64,000 bases of DNA, taken from positions 761,442 through 825,441 of the forward strand of contig JACEVL010000773.1 in assembly GCA_020284085.1 (NCBI GenBank), in the 5' to 3' direction. Both the position numbers and the translations under genes were made by a program. Under the pieces are notes generated by a model that saw only the letters and a list, made by a program, of their open reading frames with translations, was not told where the DNA came from and ran no database searches. Source of the stretch: Aporrectodea caliginosa (lineage: Eukaryota > Annelida > Clitellata > Crassiclitellata > Lumbricidae). This document shows positions 1 through 13,900 of this stretch, in pieces. The first letter of the stretch is position 1. Every line of letters starts with the position of its first letter.

Positions 1-1910
1 GTGTATGGAGCGCGCAGTTTGCTTCCTGAATGTGGTTTATTTCAGATTTAACTCTCCGGCTAGCACAGTCTGTACATGGGGACCTTAAATGGTGTGGCGC
101 CTATTAAAACAGGCAGCGGTGGTGAAGGATCTCACCCAATCAATTCATTGAAAAATGAGCAGGGTCAAAGTCTCTACATAAAATCGAGTACATTTACATC
201 TGTGCTGACTAACTCCATGGTGTAAGGTTCAATTCCATCCATGGCTGGCATTAAGAAAACACGCATTACTAAAACAGCACAGCAATTAAAAGTTACATTA
301 ATTACAAAAGTCATTCTCTGTAACAGCAGCACACAATTGTGAACCAAAAAATTGTTGTTTCATAACTTATTTGATCAAGTAAGAGCAGGCCCTTCAATCA
401 GCCCGAGAGACAGCCATGGGTACGAAGTGTAGGTATCTTCATTATTTAGCCTCGGCATATGAGGGTGGGTGGCCAGTCCTCTTCCTCGCCATCTGGTCTA
501 ATCACTGACAAGGTACGGTCAGTATACTCAGAATAGCTGAGCTAGGGGCGCAGGACTCGAACAAATTTCTGCCCTGACGAAACTTTGACAAGTAAATGTT
601 TACCAAAACTTTGTGATTTGCGAAAACTATGGTTCATGTAAAGTTGAATGTTGAAGTTCACATGCAAGTCTAAAATTAATTAATGAAAAAGTTCATAAAA
701 TTGACCACACAGAAAATGAATACTTCTACAGCAGTTGACTATTTTATCACGATGTGAGCGAGGACTACAAATAATCTCATAACATTACCAGTTCCTTACT
801 GCATAGATATAATATAACATGCTTGCATAGTGCCTTTTAGGAATTTCTACAAACACATTATATGTGCTTTAGAAAATAACAGTTATGTTCGTATTAACAG
901 CGCAAAACAAGTTGCATGCCTGTCTTCAGCAAGTAAAGTAATTCTTCCAAACAGAAGCAGATCTGAAAGAAATGGTGCTGAAACCGGGACACAACAACAT
1001 AGCCATGCACAAAAAACTAATCAGCTGATATTACATGGAACACATTAAAAACAAGACCTTCATGTTAAGTTCTCCACCCAGCAACGATCAAGAGTAATAT
1101 AACAATAGCTTATTAATTACACCGGAATCTCAGAATAACGCCATCTTTGGAAGTCGTATCGGGAACCACCTTATAGCGAGGTTGTTAGCTAAGGCTGAAC
1201 TAAATTTGGGATCCAGGACCCTGACTGCATTAAATTATAATTCACAAGCTCCAGTGTTAAACATGCCTTCTGCATAACTTCATAGCATGATCAAACACAG
1301 CTTCAACCACACGATTTGTGTGGAGTCAAATCCTAACTCTGGTCTTGAGGAATGCAATACACTAAATGCTTCATAAGGGTGATACTTAGCTGCATACATA
1401 CCCTAACTGTGAAGGGAAGAATGGCTTGAAAAGGTAGTTCGTTTTCTTTTCACAGGATTTTTTAACATCATAAATAGGTAAGTTATTAAACTGTATGCTG
1501 AAATTTGTATCACCAACGGGTATGTTTTAGAAGCAATAATAATAATAATAATAAAACAATATATAACAAGCAATAACGATAAGAATGAAATAATAGTAAC
1601 AATAATAAACAAGCTTATGGCCATCTACTGTACTTTCATACAGGTTGGCAGAGTCTCAGTTCAACGTTTTACATGTGATACAAACCACAGAATGAACATT
1701 AACCCTTTAACACATGGTTTCCCATACATGACACAGGGTTAAAGGATGTAGGATTAATTGTGCAAAGAACACTTAAAACACGATTAGAGGTTCTAGAGCT
1801 GGGATTATCTTTCTGTTCATTAAATATCTTTGGGCATTTTTTCACACATCAAAAATGTTATCACCTAAGCGAGAAGTTTCAGTCAATGAGATCCTTGAGG
1901 AGGTAAAAAA
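1..1910 (-). other. 3' UTR and downstream flank of the VLDLR-like gene
   Basis: No coding potential seen. The UTR runs left from 1910. An AATAAA on the minus strand lies at 36-41, so a UTR of up to about 1.9 kb is possible, but the true end is unknown. An (AAT)n tract lies near 1538-1555 and a SINE at 371-580. Confidence 0.4.
371..580 (-). mobile_element. tRNA-derived SINE, family A, partial copy
   Basis: On the minus strand it matches the plus copy at 47565-47852: GGCCACCCACCCTCATATG, the CCGAGGC box and the 'ACCCATGGCTG' tail region are shared. A tRNA B-box-like GTTCGAGTCC lies at its head. Confidence 0.7.
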
Positions 1911-1946
1911 TCAGACGTAGCCTCCAGAAGTCAATGGTTCGAACAC
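1911..1946 (-). CDS. VLDLR-like exon 19: C-terminus
   Basis: Short terminal coding exon behind an AAAATTTTCAG acceptor. In phase 0 it reads [11 protein letters not shown] and a stop. The pyrimidine tract is modest, so this exon is the least certain of the model, but phase and a sensible end support it. Confidence 0.62.
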   Translation of the reverse strand: MFEPLTSGGYV

Positions 1947-4900
1947 CTGAAAATTTTAACAACAGTAAAAAGTTTAATTAAAACAACAGCTATAATGGAC
2001 ACAATATACAAACAATGGAGTGAATTTTTTTTATAGTTTTGCACAGAAAAGCTCCACTTGCATCACTGTGTCAACTTTTGTCTTAGTGTACAGTAATCGA
2101 CATCCTTTAAAACCAAAATCAGTTACTTTTTTAACAAGTTGCACCTTAATATCTATCAAAAGTTTTCTGTAATCGAAGGAGAAAGACAGAAAAGCATTCT
2201 GTCATTTGATTGCTACAGTTCCGTTAATGTTAGTTAGGGAATAACTTTACCTGTTTTTACCGTACTATATAGTTTTAGAGAAGTTTTGACAATTCTGTAT
2301 TGCTACTCAGATTTCACTTTATGCCATAATTAATTAAATTTCTTGTGTGACATGGTGGTCTATTGGTAACACACTTGGCCGATGATCAAGTGGTTGCGGA
2401 TTTGTAACAACCCTGGGAAAGTCGTTTGCACACGTCTGTCACCAAGATGCATAATTGGTACCAGGCTAATCCTGAAGTAAATGGCCAGTCCTGTGATCAC
2501 TTAGGACCTTGGATTTTGTCCATAGCCAACCCAAGAGTCTATGCATGTCGAACTATGAGACACAGGACCTGACGTTATTATAATTTTTTACAATAACCCA
2601 CTACAGAATTGGTACTGGCATTTTAGCTGCGAAGTAAGCGGTAAATCCTGCAATGCACTGGCCCCTGGGATTCGTCCATTGCCGGTTCAAGGGACCACAA
2701 AAGGGAAACAAGCACCTCCCCTATGTTCCACATGGAAGCTTTACTACATACATCAAGCCTAGTTAGCTGAACTTAAATTAGAACACTTTTCACCTTTATT
2801 CCACAGCTATTTGAAAACGTTTCTTCAGTTATGGTTTTGTTATACATCAAGGTTTAGGGCACCTCTGATGAGTCTCTCTTGGACATGCAATATATAAACC
2901 TGTCATTACAATAACAAGACATTGGAAGACTAGAATGCTATTACAAGAGGCTGGAGTATAATGCTAGCACTAACTGGAGGTAGAGCTGGCTGGTAGTGAA
3001 TCTTGTCATCGAGAGTCTGTTGTTCTTGCGTCGATTTACGATAGACTGGGTTATCAAAGTTCATCACTCGTAACGGCTGTTTCACATGACAGCGATAGAT
3101 AGCAATGCCAACCTACGATAAACAACAAATGCACAAAACATGTCATCATCACCATCATCTCTTCTATTGATTCCAAGGGACAATAACACATTGTGTAAAT
3201 TAAGTAATTACAATTAATTAGTTTACTGAATTATAGTAAAATGGGATGAAAAGGATACACCCAAAAGAGACAAAAGTCCTGCTAAATTATGGCCACATAT
3301 TAACACAGTAGCAGTGAGTTGTCTATTAGCCATATGACCTTTCGTTGTTATAAATATAGTTTTCTAGAAATAATCCAAATAATATAATGTCAAACTATGG
3401 TGACAAACTTAGGTTACCACAAAGTATCCTAGGTCTGACAGGTCCAACAGCCCTGGGGAACACAGTGGACGTCTTGAATTCATTCACACATCATGGACAC
3501 CAGATCATTGCCAATGGTCCAGCAACCCCTAGATTCAAGGGCTGGAACTGAAAACGGGCTTCTTTGCTGGATTACTGCTGTTGGGTTAGTGCCTCAGTCA
3601 AATTACATTTTGACCTCAGGACCATGCTTCCAAGCAGTTGTTCATAAGCATCTGGTTACTTAAACAGCACCTCACAAGAACCTAACAGTGGTGCTAAGCT
3701 TCTATACATCTGTGGAAACAAATGTGTTAACTATCTTTCACATTTCCATCCGAACACCAGATGGCTTGAAACCACACAAAAATTAGAAATAAAAGCCATA
3801 GTATCATGTCAACATTAGGTGCGTCTATCTTAAAAAGAACTAACATTCAGGGTCAGTTATAAAGAAGACATTCTGTTTTAATTCCAGTTCAGTAAGGTGA
3901 CTTACGATAAGAAATGCGACTGCTATTAGGACGAGTATAGTTATAATGGCGCCTGCTATCTGGCCAGGAGTTCGGCTCTTTTCCGTCGGTGCCACCACTT
4001 TCTCCACAAGAGAAGCTGAGCTGTTCCAAAGAGGAGAACTACTTCCTTCTGGTTCAAGCACACCTCCTGAACTCAAGGTTGTTGGAGGAGAATCTGGTCA
4101 TAATTACAAACAACAAGTAAGGCATAAATTAGTCATAAATCTCATACTCCTGCACATATCAACCTTCATAAGCAACCTCGGACCACACAAGTTTTTATTG
4201 AAGTATGAATGCAACAGATTAGAAATAAATGAACAAGCATTGCAAATGCTCATTGTGAAAGTTCCAACACTGAACTATCCTGTTTTCCTGGTATAAATTG
4301 GTATTCAAACTCAAGACATAGCAGAGAAAGGCTGAAGTGTTTTTTTTACAATGATGGTGTATATACTCACCAGCCTTTCATCAATGCTTCATTTTATCAT
4401 TTCTTATCCACCACAATGTGAATGTTCAATGGTAAAATCTACTGAAGTAATACCTAAGTGAGCAATTCACATCCGCAGTTTAGTTTTATTTTGAAACTAT
4501 TCCCACCTGTGTGACTATGCACTGCAACAGTCTCTCTGAGACAGGTCTTTTCATCTTCTGCGAGGTAGTACAGCACTTCTGCATGATCGGGGCAGAGACA
4601 CGTGTAACCTCGTGATGATCCAGTTGGCAGACAGATATGGGAACAACCACTACCTAAGCAACGATTCACACCTGAAAAAAGCAATCAAAATTTGGTTTGA
4701 AGTGAATATGGAAAAGAGGATTTTAAGAACTGGGTTAAAGGAAAGATTTATAAAAAAAATAGTCCTAAACACTGACATTTATTAAATTGATTTTTGAATC
4801 AATAAAGACAGAAGAAATGACTGATTAGCTAAGTACTAAGTGGAACTACAGCCTCAGTGACTGATTAATGAGTAGAAATTAACACAAGCACTTTGGAAGT

Positions 4901-7900
4901 ATATCTGTCAAAGTGAACAAAATTGTATGCTAGTAATAGTTACCCGAGGGTTGCTTCAGACGGTGGTGTATCTGTACACCCATTGGTGAGTGCAGATCCA
5001 TTGCAACACGCCTGACAGGTGTTTGTTGACTGCCAGTGAACTTATTCACCTGGAAGATGGACTCTGCCTCCCAGTCAGTCCAGATGACAAAATCCTTTCA
5101 AAGAAAGAAGCAACCTTTTACATTCTTCCAAGAGCAGCAAAACAACAAATGTCGACTAAAAAACTTTAAATGAGCTGAAACAACGAGGATTTCTGCCTGA
5201 AGAAAACAAAGGAGCGACAGCGATGGCAGTGGAAGCTGACGAGGTTTTGTTTCAGGCCGTACGTCAAACCCCAACCACGTTCTGCGAGGATTGTTTCCCA
5301 CCACCAGACAAGACCACTATTTCCTTCGACCTCGAACTCACAATTTCACACTCCCGCGAAAGGACGACCGAAACTATATCTCCAGAGTCCTCTTCAAAAA
5401 TCTATATCCTAACTAACTTCATATCTGGCCTACATTTTCTCTTAATCAGCCATAACAAATTGATCTGATAAAGTAACCGATATAACTATATTAACTTGTA
5501 AGCAGAAATGCATCTTTGACATTCTGTGATTGCGTTGGAAACATGGCGAAGAGTGCGAGAGGTACCGAGTTCGAAAAGATTGTTTCAATTGCATTAAATT
5601 GAACAGTGCTTTTGTCAGGCGCTAAATTAAAGAAAAGATATTATTATTATTATTATATGTACGATATATCTATCTAGCGATGAAATTTATGGTTACAGAG
5701 TATCATAGAGTTACTCAGTACTCACGGTAGAATATCCATACAGCAGACGCTCACCTCAAAGATAGCAGCTGAAAACGGATGTCGTAGATATTCATTTGTT
5801 GAGAAAATGATACGTCGATTCAAACCATCAAAATCACAGCTTGAGATTGTCTGCCGCTTGGCATCGACCCAGAACAGAAGATTGCTTTCATAGTCTAAAT
5901 ACCAAATTCAATCAATCAGTAACGTCACAATGGCTTAATTTGTTCAATACAACTGACTAAAAATTAATAAGCAAAAACAATCAATGAACAAATTGGGGAA
6001 GTATGCATATATAAATAATCTGCAGAATAGCATAAATGCAGACAATTGTAACCATATGCACATGAGTATCTGTATGTTGTATACATAGCCTTTTAGGGAC
6101 ATCTCAGAAGTACTGAAAGGTTCCTAAAATGTGCTTTATAGAAGTCCAGATACACATATACAAACATATTGCAAAGGCTAAGTAGTAATCAGTTACCTGG
6201 AGTTGTGACTGTAGTCCCATTATTCTATGTTACACACCCTACTGTACTACATGCACATTGGTAATTATTCCTTGCCCCTTTTCGAAATTAATCGCACGAT
6301 TAAAATTTTTAAGGCGATTAATTTTAACGCATGTCACAATAGATAACAAGTACCATTCTTTTACAATGCATATATCAATGATGGCAGTCAATAAACAAAA
6401 AGCACACAATGCTTTTTACTACATATTTTTACTTTGAGTGTTTACTTTTAAGTTTAAAGTTTAAACGCGGTTTTATCAAGAATTGTTTCAGCGCATTTCT
6501 AGAAATAATTGGGCGCAGTGAAAATCGGTAAATTAACAAATTTAATCGCGCTAATTAATTGCATTAGTTAATAACTGCGTTAAATGCCCATTAGAGAAAA
6601 ACATTTCCTAAACTGACCAATTGCAAGACCGTTTGGCCACTGGAGATCTGAACTGATGAGCTTCGTCCGGTGGCTTCCATCAAGGTAAGACTTTTCAATT
6701 TTTGTGTCAGAGCCCCAGTCTGTCCAGTACATACAACTGAATCAACAAAACAAAAATCTAACACTTCAGTCATCGATATACACATTACAAAACCTGTTTC
6801 ATTAAATAAAATTTAATAACTGTGATTGTCATCATGATCTTGAGCTAGTTTGCCACTGTCACCAAAACCACTGATGCATGCAATATGAAGGCAGCAATAA
6901 TCGCATTATAAAATTACATGAATATCAGTCACAGCTATTATATTCATTAATGTCGTCTTCAATGAAAAATTTAATTTTAAAATATTGCAAACTCTCTTCA
7001 CAAACCCTGACTTTGCCATTATCAAGAAGTTTTGGCTGGAATACAGACATTGGTCAAACAAAAGAAATTTATTTTGCCCAACTCAACAGAGAATTACCAG
7101 TTTCGCATGAAATATCAGCTACCAATCAGTCATCAAGCGATTGAGAGTGACCACTCAAACGCTGGCCCTTTAGTTCACTCTAACTGACACTCTAGCTGAC
7201 ACGCTAACCAATTCTAAATAACTAGTTCAATGAACTAACCTCTGACCCTGGCGTGGATCAACAACGATGGCTCTAGGTTCATCTAGGTTAGTGTTGATGA
7301 GAGTCTTGCGCAGGTGAATGTCATCTGACAACGTTAGAACATCGATGCGATTGTTGCCAGTGTCTGTCCAGTACAGGTTCTTGTGGATCCAGTCGTAGGC
7401 AAGGCCATCTGGTGTGGAAACGTCGTGATGAACAAGTACACTGACGTTTCTCTGAGAATTGTTTGAGACCTGAACCCTAACATCATCAATATACAACCTC
7501 TGAGCAAAACATAGAAAAACAAAACCAGGCTAATTACGTGGTTTGTCAATTACAGTAGTCACTGTCATTGGTTCAAACAGAAAAACTGATTTCTGAAAGT
7601 AAAACAAGCACAGCACTTTCATCATTCAAGGTCTGTACAGTCAAAGACCAGTCCTCCATTTGATTTGCCATTACATTTTCAAAACCTACTACAACTGTTG
7701 CTAAGTTATATCACAAAGCAACTCACATGTTGATTGTTTCCAAGGCAATGTCTGTCCAGAAGAACTTGTCCTCTTCATAGTCGTAGTCAATTGCCACAGC
7801 GCTCTTCAGGCCATCGACCAGCAGCTGATAATTCCCAGAGTAGAGATTAATCCGGCGAATGTCATGACGATTTGCAAACAGAAGAGTAGGTGATTCACCT

Positions 7901-10900
7901 AAAACACCGTTCACATTACACCCTTAATAGCCATTTGAAAACAACCTCTCTGTCCGGGCTGGAGTTGGGAATGCTTCTGAGTAGCTATGAATCACAGTAA
8001 AAGCAGCATTACAAATGCACAAATTCTCTGTTTATGTTGCACTCTTGTAACGTAAGGATAAATGGTGCAAAATAAATTTTCTTTTAACCTCTGCAAATAC
8101 ACGTAATTTCCTGTTACTTTGTAACATGACACGACAGATCAACCAAGAATGTTATCTAAATGTATGAATGCATATATAAATAACACAAATAAAACCTTGT
8201 AAAACCTTGATTTCATCACTATATTTCAAGAAATCACTTGATAAGAAATTGTGAACTGTTTCTAGCATGCAACGGTTTCCTGCAATAGTTCAAAAAAATG
8301 CACTACCATGGTCTTATGCAAGTTCATGCCAGATTGAAAATGCATGTGTAAATACTTGTTCACATAAAGACTTATATAAACTGAATGATATAACACTGAC
8401 ACACTGGTGCCACAGACCTACCAATGGCACGGCATGTCTTGTCCACGGAATCCCATTCATATCCTGCACGGCAGCTGCACTTGTATCCACCCTTTCGGTT
8501 CTCACAGATCTGGGAGCATGCTCCAAACACTGCACATTCATCGATATCTGTCATAAATCATACATCAGACATTTTCTATATCTGTTCAGAATATAGACAT
8601 CATAATAGGTTTTAAGCTTGCAACACTACAGTTGATATTTGTTATTTGTTCACAGAAAAATAGTGATTCTTTCCCCGTATGTTAAAGAAATCTATCATGT
8701 TTCTTGGCACATAAATAGGAATGTTGACCAAACATGACTAGTGCTCATTTTGGGTCAGCATTGACCAGGACACTTTACGGATAGAAACATGAGACTGTTA
8801 CCCAGTTGAAACAAAAAACTCATTAACTTATCACTTTAACGACAAGCTGCATTGGTTTCCCAGTAACTTTTAGTACATGCTCGTCGTTAATTCGTTAATC
8901 AGCTCAATTTATCAGTTTGCATTAACGAGACAACACTGTTTAGCATTTATTGTTTAAACAATTCCTGATCTTTACATCTTTCTCAGCAGTCTGTAATGAG
9001 TAAAACTCCACTGCAGATACCTTTACACGTTCTTAAGTCGTTGTGGAGTGCGTAACCTAGTGGACATCTGCAGTAGAAGCCGACATAAGTGAATTCACAA
9101 TGATGAGAACAACCTCCATTGTTTACGTTACACGGATTGGCTATAAATAAAATAGATGAAAAACAAAAAAGCACATTACTGAGAAGTTAGTGTCTATGAA
9201 TTTTTTTACATTACACGAAAGAAATGAGTTATTACGGAGGTCTATGCTAATTACAGGACCCAAAATCACAGTACAACGCAGAATGTGTGTGGCAGATGTG
9301 CAGCATTGATTGACTGACAGATTGATTCACTGAGGTTGACTGACTTATTGATTGACACATTGGAAGCAGCTTTAGAAACAATTATCTTAACACACAGTCA
9401 GATTGATTAGTATTGCAAGATGACTACAGTGAAACTTTGATAGGACATAAGATTTTAATCACTGAATAAAAACAATGGCAGTGGTTCAAAGGTTCAACTT
9501 TCACGGCAGTGATCTGCCTGTGATAATTGTGTACAGGATGCATGGTACCTGAGCATCAGACTTTTCACTTATGCACTTTGGTTCGAATCCCAGACTCACC
9601 ATATGAAATCAATATACATCGCGATGTCGAACTGCGTGTAACCCCACAGGCCAGCATAAAAATACGACAATTTCTATGCTGCCACAGTACAAAGCCATTA
9701 CAGGGTGCCTCACAAACAAACAACTAAGCAGGATAGGCCATAGAAAACAATTATAAGCACCTACTGAAATCCAATGTACACAGAGAATTATGCAGATGCT
9801 TACTGTGGTTGACACAGAGGCTGGTCGTCTCATCCTCGCCTAAGCCGCAGTTGTCTACTCCATTGCACACAAGACGAATGTCAATGCAGTTCAGCTTCTT
9901 TCCTCGACTGCAGTCAAAGGTTGTGTGTGGATCACAAGGCAACTCTGCATGAAGAAAAGACAATTTAAAGAAAACCAGAGCATAAAGATATGAACTCTGA
10001 AAACAGTAATAATTAGCACAATATTTGGTCTTATTCTTTCATCTCAACCTTCTGAATGCAACAGTGCTGTGTGTTTGCTAGTGCTTCTCATTAAAGAATA
10101 TACTTACTTACTTACTTACAAATGCTACTAGACACATTCTCCCTTAGCTCCATCTTGAAAGAACTTGGTGTGGAAAGCACCTAGGTGGATATCTTGAAGG
10201 GGTGCAATAAAATAATCCCAAAATTGCCTTCCACAAAGAACAGCAGAGAAAGAGTGTTAGGATTCCTTGTATTTTACAGCAAGATTAGTGGCAATAAACA
10301 GTATAAATATAAATTACGATAACCGGGATGATAAACATGAACAATGATTGATATTTTTGCCGGTCATGAACTTTTAAATAAGTGACTGACAATTCTTAAA
10401 ATATGTAATTTAGTCATCATGCTGAAACAGTTCCTTTTACCTTGTGGGCAATTTCGTTCATCTGATGCGTCATGGCACTGGGCAATTCCATCACATAACA
10501 GATGCTTTGGAATACAGCTTCCAGTAACAGCACATTGGTATTCCAAGTCACTGCATACTCTTTCTCCACCTTAATCCAGTAAAAAAAAACAATGTAAAAC
10601 AAACTTCATCAATTTGCATCTCCCATGGCAAAACAAAGTTTTACATGGACCAATTATGTTAAAATCAATGTAATGTAATAAATAATAATGAGAATTTGTA
10701 AAGCACCAAAAGTAGCAAGTTACTTTTAAGGTTCTATGCAGTTATTGCCTAAACTTCAATTCAGAGTAAATGTTACTGCCTCTCAATATTCCAAATTTGA
10801 TAGAAAAAAGGGAAATATTCCTACACATTAGAGTAAAATCGAAACCTAATCTCAGTTCATATATCTGTTGCAGTAAATCTTTATAAAACAAAAAAATACA

Positions 10901-13900
10901 AACAAATATAACAAAATAGCAAAATAATGTCTTTTTCTAAATATAATATAGCACTTACAGTTCTTCTCATCGCTTCCGTCGAGGCAATCGTCATCTCCAT
11001 CACACTTCCATGCCTCGTGGATGCATTCCCGGCTGGAATTGCACATGAACTCACTTTCCCCACAAAGCTTCAGGTGGTGGGGAGTGCCAGTGCAGTTATG
11101 TTCGTCTGATCCATCCTGACAGTCCACATCACCATCGCACAGCCACCCGGCAGGGATACAGTGCATGTTCCGACACTGCCACTGAGAACTAGTGCAGACC
11201 GCAGGCTCTGCTGAAAAATAATAGCATAACAGTATCATATAAATGAACCCAAATGGCATGGAAGTGTTGTCAATACAGGTATATAATCATGGAAAGTATT
11301 ATGGTTTTTTCAGTTCAGCAGCAATCTACTGAATTATCACCCAAATTCAACAGCAGCTAATGTTAAGGCATACACTATAATAATATAAGATCTTTGTTGA
11401 TTAACAGTAGGAAGCTCTTTTAATTCTTTTTGCAAATAACTGAAACATGTTTGACTGTAAAATCGTAGTGTTTTGAAATAAATAAAATCATAACATCAAA
11501 TTCCAATAATAAGCATACATGCATATGAACTATTAAGTTAATATTGTTTGAAATGCCACATTACTAAATTATTAAGTCTCTAGAGTAGACTGAAGTGTAT
11601 TTGTTCTTCCAGTAAATATAGCACAGATAATGTTAGAACTGCTTAGAGTGCTGTGAAAAGGCAAAGGAATGGTATGAAACAACATCGAAATGGCAGTATA
11701 ATATTCTTGACACCTGCACAAAAATGCTACATCAACAATAAGACAATATGATTGGAGTGAGGCATTTGTCTCAATGATTTATTGTGATCGATAGAAAATA
11801 TTACCAACCGCATCCCACTTCATCCGATCCATCTTCACAGTCATTGTCTAAGTCACATAACCACCGTGATGTGATGCAACGTTTGGACTTTCGACACATG
11901 AACTCGTCTGTCCCACAAGTTCCATTTCCACCTTTAAAAATAAAGAACATCATAGGAAAGCAAATGATTCAAACAATTCAATTAACTGATTCACAGAGAG
12001 AGTACAAATTGTTCTGAAGTCTACAAAAATACAGAACATCATACTCAAAATCACAAGTAGAATTCATGGACAGTGGACACAGCACAATTTATACTCACCA
12101 TCCGATATGACCACTATATATTAACCACAGACAACCCATTTCTCTCAAGTAACAAAAGGACAGCGTCCAGTATTCATGGATATTATGCAGCTTTACAGTA
12201 ACCTGAGACACAATATGGCTTTCAGGTAACCATTCATAAAACACAGAGCTTTATAGTAACAAAGGATACAACACAGCATAATGCAGCATTCCAATAAAAA
12301 ATCAGGTCAATCCTAATGAAGTCCATCTTAGATTTGGCTAGTAAGAACTGTTTTCAAAGCATCTTAGAAGACTTACTGTATAAAATTAATGTCCTCATAA
12401 ATAAATTTATACGTACCAATGTATAGGGTATACGTTTGTTAGCAAAACAAATTATGCCCTGTAACTATTACAGTAACTATTGAGACATTCTGGTATATAA
12501 AACCAAGAAATGGTTTGTGACACTTTGTGTAGATACTTACAAACAGATCGATCTTCATCCAAGCCAGATGAACAGTCTTCATGTCCATCACATTTCCATA
12601 TGTTGGGAATGCAAGCCTTTCCGACTCCACAGCTGAAATGATCAGGTGGACAATCTCTCGTCTCTGTCAAACAAATCAAACAAAACAACTTAATTCATTC
12701 TCACATTTAGTAGCGGTGCTGGTGCTAAATAATCGAAGAACAGCAATCCCTTAAGCTAGCCCTGAGGCAGCCATGGGTATAAAGTGTTAGTGACTTCATT
12801 TTCTTAACCTCGGCATATGAGGGCGGAGACCAGTCCTCTCCCTTGCCGTCTCATCTTCCCACTGACAGTGTACTCATTATTGCTGAGATGGCTAGCAATA
12901 ATAACGTCGTAAGAAATAATAATAGTTTTAACAATAGTCTTATTGTTGGCATTCTTATTGGCATATACCAGTATTGCTCTGTTGTCATAGCCTTTGAAAC
13001 GCTTAGCTTAATATACATCAGGAAAGATTGCCTTCAGCAGAACTTGTGGTTATCACAAATACTTTATCTCAGTGCGGGGAAACAAAACATATCTCAGTTC
13101 TATGTCAACATCTTTCTATAGCATAGATAGGAAAGTTTTGGCATTGGGCCCATTTTCCTGGCAAAACCGTGCAGATTATCCTTGCTGGATAATGCACACA
13201 AATTTAACAGTGGTGTGCCCTGATGAACTGTTTCTTCAGACTGTCATAATTATGCAAGTCCAATACCCCTATGCTTCTGAATTTGCATGGAGGTAACAAA
13301 CCAACAAAATCATGACTTGCTGTGTCAATATCATATTAACATAGTGGGGTAAGAAAGCAAACTCACATTGACAGCTATAGTTGGCCGTTTGCTCTGCAAA
13401 TATTATGCTAGTCTTGCAGGCCGCCTAAAACTTGTCGCTGGGCCGTCTGCCGCTTGTGGCACATCGTTTGTTCACCTAATTCTATGGCCATCCAGCACTT
13501 CAGCTTGATAGCTTACTGGAAATTCTTAAGCAAAGGCAAACCATTCCAGATCAAACAAGTCTCTCCTAAATGATTTTGAATGCAAAATGGTATATGATCT
13601 ATTGACTTTAATTGCAGTAGTAAAACTTTAAAAACAAGAACAGTAATAATAAAAAACCATCAGTACAGATTAGCCATTCAAGAACAATACTCCCCTAACT
13701 TCAGTTTCTAAGGGATCATATGTACCTTGGGTAATAATAATAATAATAAAAATAATAATTGTTATAATTTTACAACTTCATCTATGTATTCATGGTTTCA
13801 TTTTAATTTCTGCACATCTGCGTACTACGGCATCCATTCATAACCATATTCATTCATTCATTCATTCATGCATGCTATTATCCATGCACTTTTGCATTCA

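Noticed and set aside
12843..13296. Plus-strand open frames of 92 and 74 codons
   Set aside because: No recognisable motif, overlapping a SINE and intron sequence; composition looks non-coding.
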